Positions 34,003-42,166 of a stretch of DNA of 47,268 nt are shown in pieces (the first letter of the stretch is position 1; each line of letters begins with the position of its first letter). A model generated the notes under the pieces. That model was not told where the DNA came from and ran no database searches. It saw nothing but the letters and a program-made list of their open reading frames with translations. Source of the stretch: CAZXSK01 sp964642855 (lineage in GTDB: Bacteria > Planctomycetota > Phycisphaerae > SM23-33); the NCBI GenBank assembly GCA_964642855.1, contig CAZXSK010000027.1, forward strand, positions 1-47,268. The letters run 5' to 3'. The translations under genes were made by a program, and so were the position numbers.

Positions 34003-35181
34003 GTGGGCAAGACGACGTTTCGCATTTTCCTGGCGGCGGCGATTCTCGGGCCGTCCGCCCTAGCCGGGTACTGGTGGTATCAACTGGAAGCCAGCCAGGC
34101 GACGACCTACACCGTCGGCACGGGCGACCTCGTCGAGGGCGTGACCATCTCGGGAAGCGTCTCGATGACCGAGAAGGCAGCCATGGCCGCCGAAGTGGTC
34201 GCAGCGGTCCAGGAGATCCACGCCAAGGAAGGCCAGCCTGTCGAGGCCAATGACATTCTCCTGGAGCTCGAAAGCGGCGTGGTGGTCGCGGAGTACAACA
34301 AGGCGCTGGCGAGAGAGGACATCGCCGAGCAGCATCTGGAGGAGCTCGAGAAAGGCGCCCGCCAGGAGGAAATCACCGAGGCGGAGCAGACCGTCGCCCA
34401 GGCACGGGCAGAGTTCGAGTACGCCGACAAGGACTTTGCGAACCTTCAGAAGCTCTCGCAGCAGGGCGGGGCGTCCGAGCAGGAGCTGGACCTGGCCAAG
34501 CGCCGCCGCAGCGTAGCCCAGGCGCTGCTCAAGCAGGCCCAGGCACGCCTCGAGTTGCTCAAGAAAGGCGTCCGCCAGGAGCAGATCGAGACCGCCCGGT
34601 CGAAGCTCAAACTCGCCCGCGCCGAGACCCAGCGGATGCGGGCCATCCGCGAACGCTACATCGTTCGCGCCCCCCACGACGGACACGTGACCGCCAAGTA
34701 CGTCAACGTCGGAGAGATCGTTACGCCCGGCCAGACGCTGTTGCGCGTCGACAACCTGCAGACCGTTCAGATCCGCGCGCAGGCCCAGGAGGCCCAGCTC
34801 GGACATATCGAGCGGGGCATGGAAGCCAAGGTCCTGGCCGACGCCTACCCCGACACCCCCTTCACCGCCGTGGTCGCAGGCCCGCTCCAGCGCGTGGATG
34901 AAACCAGCGGCACGGTAACGGTCCTGCTGGAGATCAAGGGCAGGCCCGACATCGAACTGATGGACGGCATGGGCGTGGACGTTGCCCTCATTCGGAACCA
35001 CCGGACGAATGTTGTCCGCGTACCGGCCGAGACGGTCTTCGGCAAGGGCAACGGGGCGTTCGTATGGATCCGAAGCGGCGGCGGGTTCGAGAAGCGAAAC
35101 GTCGTCACGGGCGTTACCGACGGACAATTCATCGAGATCCGCGAGGGTCTCCAGGCCGGCGACGTCGTCCGCGTACCGTAG
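34003..35181 (+). CDS. HlyD/MacA-like periplasmic adaptor
   Basis: A 392-residue membrane-fusion protein. One N-terminal anchor helix (about 7-24) is followed by a lipoyl-like half domain, a long coiled-coil hairpin of about 130 residues rich in Ala, Glu and Gln, a returning lipoyl half (YIVRAPHDGHVTAKYVNVGE) and a beta-barrel. Together with the next two genes it forms a MacAB-like tripartite exporter. The start is the GTG at 34003, supported by GGGAG and a compact anchor; the frame continues upstream without good signals. No outer-membrane factor is nearby. Confidence 0.9.
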   Translation: MGKTTFRIFLAAAILGPSALAGYWWYQLEASQATTYTVGTGDLVEGVTISGSVSMTEKAAMAAEVVAAVQEIHAKEGQPVEANDILLELESGVVVAEYNKALAREDIAEQHLEELEKGARQEEITEAEQTVAQARAEFEYADKDFANLQKLSQQGGASEQELDLAKRRRSVAQALLKQAQARLELLKKGVRQEQIETARSKLKLARAETQRMRAIRERYIVRAPHDGHVTAKYVNVGEIVTPGQTLLRVDNLQTVQIRAQAQEAQLGHIERGMEAKVLADAYPDTPFTAVVAGPLQRVDETSGTVTVLLEIKGRPDIELMDGMGVDVALIRNHRTNVVRVPAETVFGKGNGAFVWIRSGGGFEKRNVVTGVTDGQFIEIREGLQAGDVVRVP

Positions 35182-35191
35182 GAGATCAGAC

Positions 35192-36448
35192 GTGGCCTTT
35201 CCCTACGAATTCCAACTCGCACACCGCAACCTGTCGCGCCACCCCTTCCACACCGCTGGGATGGTCGGGGGCCTGGCCCTTGCCGTGCTGGTGATGACCT
35301 ACATCCCCTCCACGATGGCCAGTTTCTACGACGACATCAAGGACAAGGCCATCGAGCAGAACTCAGCCCACGTGACGGTCTGGCCTCGGGAGAGACCGGC
35401 CGGGGTCATGGACCGCGCCCTGCGGGGCGAATACGGAGCCCAGGCCATCCTCGCCCTGGAGGACCGCACGTTCCCTCGACATCGCGATCTCAACGGCCAC
35501 CGCGCCGTGGCGGCCGAAACCGAAAACACCGCCGGCGTGGTAGCCGTCGCGCCGTTCATCAAGGGAGACGCCACCGTCCAGCACGGCAAGGTGACGATGG
35601 GCATCGCCGTCGAGGGCATCCAGCCCGTGCAGTATTCCCGGGTGGTCAACATCGCCAAGCACTTCCCCGACCGCGTGCTGCCCAAGCTCGGGCCCATGGA
35701 CGTCGCGATCGGCTTCCGCATGGCCGAGAAACTCTCGGTCCACGTCGGAGAGAGCATCCGGATCTCCACGCCGACCACCACGCGGCGGATGAAGGTCCGC
35801 GCGATCTATCACTCGGGCTACTACCAGAAGGACCTCTATCACGCGTACGTGTCCATCGAAGACGCCCAGAACATGTTCTCGATGGGCAACGAGGTATCCG
35901 GCCTGGCCGTACGAACCGAGGAACTCAACGCCGCCGCGCCGGTCTCGGCCGATCTCAAGCGGAGCCTGGGCCTGAAAATCCGGAACTGGATGGACGACAA
36001 CGCCTCGCTCCTGCAGGAATTCGAGACCGTCCGGCTGGTGACGCTCATCATCAATGTTCTGGTGGCTGTCACAGCCTCGGTGGGGATCGCCAACGTCTTC
36101 AGCATGTTCGTGCTCAGCCGGCAGAAAGAGCTGGCCATCCTCCGGGCGATCGGCTCGTCCAAGCTCTCCCTGCGGGCCGTGCTGATGATGGAGGCATTGT
36201 TCATCTGGGTCGCCGGTACCCTGATCGGCTTCTCCCTGTCGTTGGGCGTGATGGCCTACGAGACCGCCTATCCGTTCTTCCAGGTCTCCGCCGAAACCTA
36301 CGGCATCGGGGTGTACTCCACCAAACCCAAGGTCGAACCGTTCATCTGGGCGGGAACGCTGTCCCTGGCCGCGATGGTCTTCTCGGCACTGCGCTCGGGC
36401 AGCCGGGCTGCAAAGCTCAGCCCCGTGAAAGTCATCTTCGGAAACTGA
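35192..36448 (+). CDS. FtsX/LolC-type ABC transporter permease
   Basis: A 418-residue inner-membrane protein. Transmembrane helix 1 lies at about 20-42, then comes a periplasmic domain of roughly 240 residues (MacB_PCD-like), followed by three helices: TLIINVLVAVTASVGIANVFSM near 288-309, then two more within the last 90 residues. The cytoplasmic loop RQKELAILRAIGSSKLS is the FtsX/LolC signature that contacts the ATPase. The GTG start at 35192 has GGAGAT upstream; the longer frame from 34982 is a shadow of the HlyD gene. Confidence 0.91.
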   Translation: MAFPYEFQLAHRNLSRHPFHTAGMVGGLALAVLVMTYIPSTMASFYDDIKDKAIEQNSAHVTVWPRERPAGVMDRALRGEYGAQAILALEDRTFPRHRDLNGHRAVAAETENTAGVVAVAPFIKGDATVQHGKVTMGIAVEGIQPVQYSRVVNIAKHFPDRVLPKLGPMDVAIGFRMAEKLSVHVGESIRISTPTTTRRMKVRAIYHSGYYQKDLYHAYVSIEDAQNMFSMGNEVSGLAVRTEELNAAAPVSADLKRSLGLKIRNWMDDNASLLQEFETVRLVTLIINVLVAVTASVGIANVFSMFVLSRQKELAILRAIGSSKLSLRAVLMMEALFIWVAGTLIGFSLSLGVMAYETAYPFFQVSAETYGIGVYSTKPKVEPFIWAGTLSLAAMVFSALRSGSRAAKLSPVKVIFGN

Positions 36449-36460
36449 CGAAAGGCCCCC

Positions 36461-37360
36461 ATGCTCCTGGAAGCAGAAAAAGTCAGCAAGGAGTTCGGCG
36501 GGAAAGTGCCCGTCAAGGTCCTCCACGATGTCGATTTCGCGATGGAGCGTGGGGAATTCGCCGCGTTGGTAGGCCCCTCGGGATCCGGGAAAACCACCCT
36601 GCTGAACGTCATCGCCACGCTGGACAAGCCCACGACCGGTCGGGTCGCCATCGGAGGCCTGCAGGTCCACGACATGGTCGACCGCGCCCTGGATCTGTTC
36701 CGAAACGAACATCTGGGGTTCGTCTTCCAGGACGACCTGCTCCTGGAAAACCTCACCGCGCTGGAAAACGTGATGATCCCGGGCAGAATCGGCCGGCGGA
36801 AACCCAGACTCGTGCGCCGGCGCGCCGTCGAGCTTCTCGACCGCGTCGGACTCATCGACCGGATGGACCACCGCCCCGGACAGCTCTCCGGCGGCCAGCG
36901 GCAGCGAGTGAACCTCGCCCGCGCCCTGATGAACGAACCCGACCTGCTCCTGGCCGACGAACCCACCGCCAGGCTCGACCAGAAAACCGGCGAGGAAATC
37001 ATCGCCCTGCTCGAAGAGCTCAACCAGCAGCTGGGCATTACGATCCTCATGGTCACCCACGACCAGGACATGGCCGGCCGGGCCGGGCGACGCGTCGAGT
37101 TCCTCGACGGACGCATCGTCTCCGACCGCAGACCGGCCCCGGAGAAGCTCTCGGAACTCGAAGCCGCCCCGCCGGATATCAACCTCAACATGCCCGACCT
37201 GCTTGACGACCCCCTGCTGAAGGAAATCGAGGAAAGCACGCAAGGCCGGACCCAAACGCCGGAAGAACCCGGGACCGACGACGCAGCGCCTCCCGAGAGT
37301 CCCAAGTCCCCCCCGGCCAGCGATGACTCTCCGCCCCCCCCGCCGGGAGACAACTCGTGA
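36461..37360 (+). CDS. LolD/MacB-type ABC transporter ATPase with C-terminal tail
   Basis: A 299-residue ATPase. Walker A is GPSGSGKTT at 38-46, the Q-loop is Gln90, the signature is LSGGQRQR at 142-149, Walker B is LLLADE at 162-167, and the switch His is 200. A D-loop TARLD replaces the usual TGNLD. Unlike standard LolD (about 230 residues) it carries roughly 70 extra residues, acidic and then Pro-rich (SPPPPPGDNS), probably disordered. The stop overlaps the next start as GTGA. Confidence 0.93.
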   Translation: MLLEAEKVSKEFGGKVPVKVLHDVDFAMERGEFAALVGPSGSGKTTLLNVIATLDKPTTGRVAIGGLQVHDMVDRALDLFRNEHLGFVFQDDLLLENLTALENVMIPGRIGRRKPRLVRRRAVELLDRVGLIDRMDHRPGQLSGGQRQRVNLARALMNEPDLLLADEPTARLDQKTGEEIIALLEELNQQLGITILMVTHDQDMAGRAGRRVEFLDGRIVSDRRPAPEKLSELEAAPPDINLNMPDLLDDPLLKEIEESTQGRTQTPEEPGTDDAAPPESPKSPPASDDSPPPPPGDNS

Positions 37361-38166
37361 GCCCGCCGGAGAAGAAGGCAACCCTGGCCAGGCCGGTTAC
37401 CTCCCGGGAGGAGTTCGAAGCCGCTTTGAGACTCCTGCACGACAGCTATGTGCGCAAGGGGTACATGAAGCCCCACCCCTCGGGCCTGCGGCTGGTGCCC
37501 CATTGCCTCGTGCCCGAAGCACGAACGTTCATTCTGCTGGCCGGGGAGAGCATCGTGGCCACCGTTTCGCTGGTTCCCGACAGCGACTCGCGCCTGCCGT
37601 CCGACGAGGTCTTCCCCGAGCAACTCGACCGTCTGCGCAGCGAACAGCGACGACTGTGCGAGGTAGGCATGCTCGCCGACCGCCGCGACTCGCTTTCCCG
37701 CAGCGTCCCCGCCCTGCTGCGTATGATGAAGTGTGTCTTCCACCAGGCGCGGGAAGACCGGCGAGATGACCTGATCATCGCGGTCCATCCGAGGCACACC
37801 GGCTTCTACTCCAGGCTGCTGGGGTTCGAACTGTTCGGACCGGCCCGGCCTTACCCGGCCGTCGAGGACACCACGGCGGTGCTCATGCGGTTCGACCTGA
37901 AAGACCTCGATCCCAGGAGAGCGCGGAACGCCCAGATCCGCCAGCTGTTCCTCAGCCCGCTCTCCGATGGCCAGAAGCCCTCGCCGTTCGTGCTGGAGGA
38001 CGACGACGTGGCCTATCTCTACGACCAGAAGACCCACGCCGCACAGCGCCTTTCCGGCGACTGGAAGCGGCGCGTCACGCGATGGTACCCGTCTCTGCAA
38101 TCCCACCCGGCCTTTCGGGTCCCCGCCTCTGAGGATGCCCACAGACACTCCGGCCGGGAGACATGA
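37357..38166 (+). CDS. FeeM-like N-acyl amino acid synthase (GNAT), exosortase-linked type
   Basis: A 269-residue GNAT-fold acyltransferase resembling long-chain N-acyl amino acid synthases and the PEP-CTERM/exosortase-associated acyltransferase family (TIGR03694-like, from memory). Blocks: LLHDSYVRKGYMKPHPSGLRL at 26-46, VSLVPDSDSRLPSDEVF at 71-87, CEVGMLADRR at 101-110, and HTGFYSRLLGFELFG near 147-161. Known members join acyl-ACP to an amino acid or amine. The start GTG overlaps the ATPase stop. The protein is soluble. It shares long stretches of layout with the 39572-40492 gene, so the two are paralogues. Confidence 0.82.
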   Translation: MSPPEKKATLARPVTSREEFEAALRLLHDSYVRKGYMKPHPSGLRLVPHCLVPEARTFILLAGESIVATVSLVPDSDSRLPSDEVFPEQLDRLRSEQRRLCEVGMLADRRDSLSRSVPALLRMMKCVFHQAREDRRDDLIIAVHPRHTGFYSRLLGFELFGPARPYPAVEDTTAVLMRFDLKDLDPRRARNAQIRQLFLSPLSDGQKPSPFVLEDDDVAYLYDQKTHAAQRLSGDWKRRVTRWYPSLQSHPAFRVPASEDAHRHSGRET

Positions 38167-39527
38167 CCATGCTCGACCTGACCTGTCAGACCGAAGCAGC
38201 CCTGCAGGCATTCCACCAGGCAGCCTGCGAGGTTCCCGCCTACCGCACTCTCCTGGCCGAGAAGGGCCTCGACCCCGGCGAGATTCGCACGCAGAATGAC
38301 TTCGTCGGCAAGGTTCCCCTCCTGGACAAACACAACACCTTCCAGCGGTTCCCCGTCCGCGAGCTCTGCCGGAACGGACAGACCGGCAGGATCGCCTCGG
38401 TCCTGACCAGTTCGGGGCATTCCGGGGTGTTCGCCTTCGGCCTGTACGACACGGTGGGCGGAAAGGCGGCGGTCGATCGCATCGACGAAGCCCTCGATCT
38501 GCTGTTCGACGTCAAGACCCGCCCGACCCTGCTGATCAACTGCCTTCCGATGGGCGTGAAAGTCTACACACAGGCATGCACCTTGGGCGAAACGTCCGTT
38601 CGCCCCGACATGGCCTGCGGGCTGGTGGAAGGCTTCGCCTCCGAGTTCGCGCAGATCATCCTGGTCGGCGAGACCGCGTTCATCAAACACCTGCTGGAAC
38701 TCGGAGCCCGTCGCGGGATCGACTGGCCTTCCCTGCAGGTCAGTATCATCGTCGGCGAGGAGCCGATCGCCGAGAACGCCCGGGCGTATCTCCAGGAGCT
38801 TTGCGGCATCGATCCCGAGCGGCCCGAAACCGGCCTCGTCGGGTCCACGATGGGGGTCGGGGAACTTGGGCTCAACCTGCTGTTCGAAGCGCCCCCACCG
38901 GCGGTGATTCCCCTGCTCCGACGCGCCCTGCACCGCGACGCCGCCCTGCGGGATGCGGTCTTCGGGCCGGGTCGAACCCATGTCCCGATGATCTTCACCT
39001 TCGATCCGCGGCGAATCCACCTGGAGTTCCTCGAAGACGGCTGCCTGGTGGTCACTACGCTGGACGTCACCCGCAGGATCCCGCTGATCCGCTATCGGAC
39101 CGGCGACGTCGGCCGGTTCATCACGCTGCCCGATACCGTCCTGGAAGCACTGGCCGGGTCCCCGCTGCCGGTGGAGGTACTGAACGCCCTGCCGCTGGTA
39201 GCCATTGAGGGACGCGGCAACTCGGTAGACGCGGGCGGCGCGAAGGTCACCCCCGAACAGGTGAAGGAAGGCATCTACGCCGAGGCGGATCTTGCCCGGC
39301 AGACCACGGCCAACTTCCGCCTGTCCGCCCGGAACGAGCGGGCGATGGTTCGGCTTCAGCTCGAGAGGGGCTTTCAGCCTGACGAAACCCTGGAAGAACG
39401 GTTCGCCCAGGCCATCTCACGATATGTCCAGGCGCCGGTTGACGTCCGGTGCGGTGCCTACGAGACATTCACGTCCGGCATGTCGCTGGACTACGAGCGC
39501 AAGTTCGATTACCTCGGCGACGACTGA
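38163..39527 (+). CDS. PaaK-like adenylate-forming enzyme
   Basis: A 454-residue protein of the phenylacetate-CoA ligase / ANL superfamily. The ATP loop is LTSSGHSGVFAFG at 81-93, in place of the usual TSSGTTG. RYRTGDVGRFI is the conserved hinge-side motif, and a Lys in YERKFDYL close to the C-terminus sits where the catalytic Lys is expected. VEGRGNSVDAGG-like residues mark the subdomain boundary. It should activate a carboxylate with ATP; whether CoA, an ACP or an amine is the acceptor is unclear. It overlaps the acyltransferase gene as ATGA, so both are made together. Confidence 0.82.
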   Translation: MTMLDLTCQTEAALQAFHQAACEVPAYRTLLAEKGLDPGEIRTQNDFVGKVPLLDKHNTFQRFPVRELCRNGQTGRIASVLTSSGHSGVFAFGLYDTVGGKAAVDRIDEALDLLFDVKTRPTLLINCLPMGVKVYTQACTLGETSVRPDMACGLVEGFASEFAQIILVGETAFIKHLLELGARRGIDWPSLQVSIIVGEEPIAENARAYLQELCGIDPERPETGLVGSTMGVGELGLNLLFEAPPPAVIPLLRRALHRDAALRDAVFGPGRTHVPMIFTFDPRRIHLEFLEDGCLVVTTLDVTRRIPLIRYRTGDVGRFITLPDTVLEALAGSPLPVEVLNALPLVAIEGRGNSVDAGGAKVTPEQVKEGIYAEADLARQTTANFRLSARNERAMVRLQLERGFQPDETLEERFAQAISRYVQAPVDVRCGAYETFTSGMSLDYERKFDYLGDD

Positions 39528-39536
39528 CCGCGCACT

Positions 39537-39566
39537 CCGGCCGGTCGCCGGCAGGCGGGTGTCGCC
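39537..39566. terminator. possible bidirectional terminator between convergent genes
   Basis: Two adjacent small hairpins, CCGGC/GCCGG (39537-39551) and GGCG/CGCC (39554-39566), fill the 44-base gap between convergent genes. No T-runs. Confidence 0.3.
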
Positions 39567-39571
39567 TTGTC

Positions 39572-40492
39572 TCACTCCACGGCCAGTTCGGGCCTGCCCG
39601 CGATGACCTGGCTGTACAGCGGCGATCCCCAGTGGTCGCAGATCTTCCTGCGGTCTTCCTCGGAACACTCCTGAAGCAACGGGGTGCCCACGAGGAACAG
39701 CTCCTGCAGAAAGGCCGGGTCGGTGAACGTCCGCTCGGCGAGAATGCCCCAGGTATCCACGTAGCGGTTGTACGGATTGTCGGCGATGTAGTAGGAGTAG
39801 ATGAACCCCTCGTCGTCGCCGTCTTCGACGGTCACACCCCGGAACCGTTCCTCCAGGCCGTCAATGTCCAGACTCACCACCAGGACCGGATCGTCGATCT
39901 TGCTGGAATAGCTACGGACTTCGCTGACCACGCGGAACCCGAGCAGTTCGTAGAACTTCGCGTGCCCCGGGCTGACGGTCGTCAGGAGCTCATTGCAGCC
40001 GTTGGCAACCGCATGGGCGAAACAGGACCGCATCAGCTCGGTTGGGACGGCAGATTTCCGATAGGATGGGCAGATCGCTTCGTTGGTCGCTTCGGCGATC
40101 TTCTTGCCTCCTTCGCGCAGGACGTCGATCTCCCTGCGGAACGACTGGTCGGAGGGCACGCCGAGGTCCGGCGAATCCAGAACGATGCTCTGAACGCCCA
40201 CCACCTGCTGATCCGACTTGGCGACGAACGTCGCGGTTTCGACGACGGCTTCGTAGGCCCGCACCCGGATTCCCGAGGGGTGCCTCAGGACGTACCCAGC
40301 CTCCACGAACGTGTCGTGGACCAGGCGAAATGCACTCTGCAGGTCGCCCACGCTGCACGCACGGGTGATCTCCGCACCCATGGTGTCGTTCGTGAACAGC
40401 CCTGCACGTTTGAGCAGTTTCATCCTTCTGCTCTCGCGCCGCGGAGACGTCCTTGCCTCGGCGCTGGCCGCTGCACCATCACGGGACTTCAT
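39572..40492 (-). CDS. FeeM-like N-acyl amino acid synthase (GNAT), second paralogue
   Basis: A 306-residue GNAT-fold protein sharing pattern with the 37357 gene: LVHDTFVEAGYVLRHPSGIRV matches LLHDSYVRKGYMKPHPSGLRL, DLGVPSDQSFRREIDVLR matches the LPSDEVF block, and HAKFYELLGFRVV matches HTGFYSRLLGFEL. The first 24 residues are basic and probably unstructured, and ATG 40423 is an alternative start. AAGGA lies 6 bases before the 40492 start. It converges on the PaaK-like gene, so it has its own promoter; the two paralogues may use different amines or acyl donors. Confidence 0.8.
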   Translation of the reverse strand: MKSRDGAAASAEARTSPRRESRRMKLLKRAGLFTNDTMGAEITRACSVGDLQSAFRLVHDTFVEAGYVLRHPSGIRVRAYEAVVETATFVAKSDQQVVGVQSIVLDSPDLGVPSDQSFRREIDVLREGGKKIAEATNEAICPSYRKSAVPTELMRSCFAHAVANGCNELLTTVSPGHAKFYELLGFRVVSEVRSYSSKIDDPVLVVSLDIDGLEERFRGVTVEDGDDEGFIYSYYIADNPYNRYVDTWGILAERTFTDPAFLQELFLVGTPLLQECSEEDRRKICDHWGSPLYSQVIAGRPELAVE

Positions 40493-41080
40493 CGTTCCTT
40501 CTCCTCCACTGCTGAGCCTGCACCATCACTTGCCCATCGGACAACGTACGTAACGCTTGCCCGCGGGGCAAATCCGGGCCCTGAGGACGAACCTTCCCCC
40601 CGCATTATTTCGTCCCAGCCCGCTGCCGGATTAAGCTAGGATCAGAAGTGTCCGGCAGTTTGCCCAGTCTAACGCACCTGTCGCTGGGTCGGCAAGCATC
40701 TGCTGCCTGGGCAATTCCTGCCCGTTCGGGTCCAGCGTCATGCGGTGTCGCCGCGGGATGATAGTACGAGCAAGTAGTTTGTTTGTAATTACTTACATTC
40801 GCGGTACGGCGTTCAGACGCCTCATCCGGATGGGCAGATCAGCATTCTCCTCGCTTGCTGCATAGCCAGAGCGCAACAGGCCGATACCGGCCTGCCAGAT
40901 CCAACGAATTGATCGCAACTACTTCCGGCCGCTTGAGATGACGAGCACGCGACCCGTGGCGCCTGAATTCCTCCGGATTCAGCCGCAAATCAGCAAAAAC
41001 GTACGACATCTTGATACCGTTTCCGGGGTCGTCCGGGCAGCGATCCCACGGCATCTTACTTCGGCCTATACACACGCCTG

Positions 41081-41114
41081 GCCAGGGCGACATCTCTGTA
41101 GAGGTCGCCCTGGC
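41081..41114 (-). repeat. long perfect-stem hairpin
   Basis: An 11-bp perfect inverted repeat (GCCAGGGCGAC/GTCGCCCTGGC) surrounds a 12-base centre that can pair for three more bases after one mismatch. It lies about 70 bases past the stop of the second PEP-CTERM gene. There is no T-run; it could end or stabilise the transcript. Confidence 0.55.
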
Positions 41115-41139
41115 TGGCGGTTACGTCTTACCCGTCACA

Positions 41140-41159
41140 GGCGAAGCCGAGGCTTCGCC
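41140..41159 (-). terminator. hairpin just after the second PEP-CTERM gene
   Basis: GGCGAAGCC and GGCTTCGCC lie back to back, separated by two bases, ending 26 bases before the PEP-CTERM stop on the plus coordinate. This is a good stem for a terminator but lacks a T-tract. Confidence 0.45.
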
Positions 41160-41185
41160 CGCAAGCCCGGAGGCTGTCTTCGGTT

Positions 41186-42166
41186 TTAGCCGTTACGGCG
41201 ACGGCGCAGATACCCGCCCAGACCACCAATGGCCAGCACGGCGCTGAACATGGTGACCGGCTCGGGAATCACGTAGGCACCGATCGGGTCGTTGAAGTTC
41301 GTCAACCAACCCGAGTTGGTCAGCACGCCGAAGTTCCAACGCATGTTCAGGTCGGCGTTGTCAAAACCGGCGCCCTTGAACGGCTTGAAGATGCCGTCAT
41401 CGGCCACGAACTTGTAGGCGTCCGTCCCGCCGGTGACGTCCGCGAACGAGCGGCCATTGCCCGTGCTGGACGAGGCCTCGAAGTTCACGACGGTCTCGGC
41501 ATTAGGATCTTCACCGATGAAGCCGGGGCTCGTCTCGGCAGTCAGAACCAACTCGCCGATCGGGTCGCCATTGGCGTCGTAGCCGACGCCATCGTACTTG
41601 TCCAGATACACGCCATTGCCATCCGTCAGACGGCCGGCTTCGCCCTTCAGCGGAACCTGCTCGGTGCTGAAGTACGTGTTTTTCGGCTGGAGCCACATCT
41701 GCAGCCGATCGCCGACCGACTCAATGACCTGGTCGCCGGTACCGGGGTCGATCGTGACCGCGATATCGGTCCGGCCATAGTAGGCACCGACCAGTTCGTA
41801 CTTGGTATCCAGAGCCTCGGACCACACGGTCGGCCCGGTCTGGAAGACCTCCTGCGTACCCGGGTTGATCGTACCCTCATAGATGTTGGAGATGTAGAAG
41901 ACACCGAAGCCGTCTTCACCGGCGTTCAGGGCCATGCCGCTGTCGGGCGACTTCTCCAGATCCGCGGGGTCGTACGTCACGCCCGGGTCCATGGGGGTCA
42001 CGCCATCGGCGAGGAAACCCGTATACAGCGTCCCACTCGAATTCCCGATGACATCCATCACGACCGGACCATTATAGGCCCGCTGGAACGGAATACCGGC
42101 CGCTCCTGCCGACGCTGCAATCCCTGTAACCAGGGCCAGCGCCACTATCACTTTCAACTTGCTCAC
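41186..42166 (-). CDS. PEP-CTERM sorting domain protein
   Basis: A 326-residue exported protein. The GTG at 42166 gives a signal peptide (SKLKVIVALALVTGIAASAGA) and has AGGAG upstream; the open frame up to 42502 is not likely to be translated. The body is Gly-, Asp- and Thr-rich with few Cys. The C-terminus reads VIPEPVTMFSAVLAIGGLGG, then YLRRRRNG: PEP motif, hydrophobic segment, Arg cluster. It is distinct in sequence from the first PEP-CTERM protein. It follows the phosphoglycosyl transferase gene on the same strand after 202 bases, so it may be read from its own promoter or by read-through. Confidence 0.9.
   Translation of the reverse strand: MSKLKVIVALALVTGIAASAGAAGIPFQRAYNGPVVMDVIGNSSGTLYTGFLADGVTPMDPGVTYDPADLEKSPDSGMALNAGEDGFGVFYISNIYEGTINPGTQEVFQTGPTVWSEALDTKYELVGAYYGRTDIAVTIDPGTGDQVIESVGDRLQMWLQPKNTYFSTEQVPLKGEAGRLTDGNGVYLDKYDGVGYDANGDPIGELVLTAETSPGFIGEDPNAETVVNFEASSSTGNGRSFADVTGGTDAYKFVADDGIFKPFKGAGFDNADLNMRWNFGVLTNSGWLTNFNDPIGAYVIPEPVTMFSAVLAIGGLGGYLRRRRNG

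Larger units (their letters stand above)
40493..41185. other. non-coding region with several inverted repeats
   Basis: No plausible gene in about 690 bases. It holds an 8-bp perfect inverted repeat CTGCCGGA/TCCGGCAG with a 20-base loop (40623-40658), a GGGCA/TGCCC hairpin (40709-40723), an AT-rich patch around 40777-40797, a GGCGT/ACGCC hairpin (40808-40821), and the two hairpins listed separately. The left part should include the promoter of the FeeM-like gene at 40492, but no clear box pair is visible. Confidence 0.45.

Noticed and set aside
37357..38166. acyl-homoserine lactone synthase
   Set aside because: The GNAT fold and autoinducer-synthase-like layout are similar, but the HPSG and LLGF blocks and the neighbourhood fit the FeeM/exosortase-linked acyltransferases. 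No LuxR-type gene is present.
35363..38211. two long minus-strand open frames (672 and 637 residues)
   Set aside because: Antisense to the permease, ATPase and acyltransferase genes, all with clear motifs.
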